NCBI GenBank assembly: GCA_021730855.1
Contig: JAKFYM010000388.1
Span: forward strand, 1 to 5,186
Length of the DNA stretch: 5,186 bases
Reading direction: 5' to 3'
Origin: Bdellovibrionales bacterium
Lineage (GTDB): Bacteria > Bdellovibrionota > UBA1018 > CAIPTA01
The notes under the pieces were generated by a model. The model searched no databases, had not been told where the DNA came from, and saw only the letters and a list, made by a program, of their open reading frames with translations. Each line of letters starts with the position of its first letter. Position 1 is the first letter of the stretch. This document shows, piece after piece, positions 4,686-5,186 of the stretch. A program made the translations under genes and the position numbers.

Positions 4686-5186
4686 ATTAAAGAAGCGTGC
4701 GCTCTGGTCGCGCACGTTGCTGCCTATATTCCCGGTGGGACCATAGACCTGCGGCTGCTCCGAAGAGAGGCCGAGGATATTTTTCTTCAACTGCTGGGCA
4801 TCGCGCAGGGCGCTTTCGGCGAGGAGGCGATTGTCGCCATTCATCTCTTTGGCTTTTTTCACCATATGGGCGAGAGCAAGCTTCAGGCTCATCAAAGATT
4901 CAAAGAGGGCGGGGCCACCGATTTGGGAGGCCACGATTTCCATCGTGATCTCGCTCTCGTCTATTTTCAGGAAATTGGCCGCTTCTTTTGTCCAGCGCTT
5001 GCGGCGGAACTCTTCCCGTTGAACTTCATCGAGCAGCGCTTCCTTAGAAAAGGTGCAGTCACGGATTTCCTTGAGCCGCACACCCACGATATGCTCTTTT
5101 TCTTCCCGGAGCAGATCCACGATTTGCCGATACAGGGCGAGCTGGTGGTGCAGATTTTTTTGGAGTTCTTCGATATTTGGAGCTTG
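4674..5186 (-). CDS. flgN: FlgN-like export chaperone for FlgK and FlgL, 5' end beyond the window
   Basis: FlgN is a cytoplasmic helical chaperone that binds the C-termini of FlgK and FlgL and delivers them to the export gate. The frame is open from the right edge of the window to TAG at 4674-4676, giving 170 residues. A GTG at 5120 could be called as a start, but the sequence before it (IEELQKNLHHQLALYRQIVD) reads directly into LLREEKEHIV and is a typical FlgN first helix. The true start therefore lies outside the window, probably only a short distance away. The rest is nearly all charged helix, with the L-L-x-x-E-K-E pattern at the beginning, and ends with a VYGPTGNIG turn (beginning 24 residues before the C-terminus) and a short tail. 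FlgN proteins are poorly conserved, so position directly before flgK is a major part of the evidence. Confidence 0.85.
   Translation of the reverse strand, partial: QAPNIEELQKNLHHQLALYRQIVDLLREEKEHIVGVRLKEIRDCTFSKEALLDEVQREEFRRKRWTKEAANFLKIDESEITMEIVASQIGGPALFESLMSLKLALAHMVKKAKEMNGDNRLLAESALRDAQQLKKNILGLSSEQPQVYGPTGNIGSNVRDQSARFFNKEA

Overview
The window holds parts of two oppositely oriented gene blocks that converge near position 1240. The gene set and the protein sequences point to a flagellated Gram-negative bacterium. A Bdellovibrionota/Oligoflexia-like or other former deltaproteobacterial lineage seems most likely to me, judging from the long CsrA and the FliW-CsrA pairing. That placement is inference, because no rRNA or marker gene is present.

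Plus strand, left side: a tetratricopeptide-repeat (TPR) protein with its 5' end missing (genuine sequence from about 86 to 550) is followed one base later by an unrecognised exported protein of 229 residues (552-1241). The first 85 bases are an exact reverse complement of 222-306, inside the TPR gene. They break the reading frame and are most simply explained as a fold-back chimera at a contig end, not as native DNA.

Minus strand, right side, in transcription order from the right edge: flgN (export chaperone, 5' end beyond the window), flgK and flgL (the two hook-filament junction proteins), csrA (RNA-binding translational regulator) and fliW (flagellar assembly factor and CsrA antagonist). 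flgN, flgK and flgL are separated by only 6 and 16 bases and look like one transcript. An 82-base gap precedes csrA and a 137-base gap precedes fliW, so fliW may also have its own promoter.

Functionally this is a late flagellar assembly module. By family knowledge, FlgN escorts FlgK and FlgL to the export gate, and these cap the hook so that flagellin can polymerise. FliW binds flagellin or CsrA, so CsrA repression of translation follows the level of unexported flagellin. The csrA leader and the flgK start region both carry clustered GGA motifs of the kind CsrA binds. This suggests feedback inside the operon, as an inference from sequence only. CsrA and FliW both carry C-terminal tails longer than in the well-studied homologues.

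I see no CRISPR array, RNA gene, transposon or defence system.
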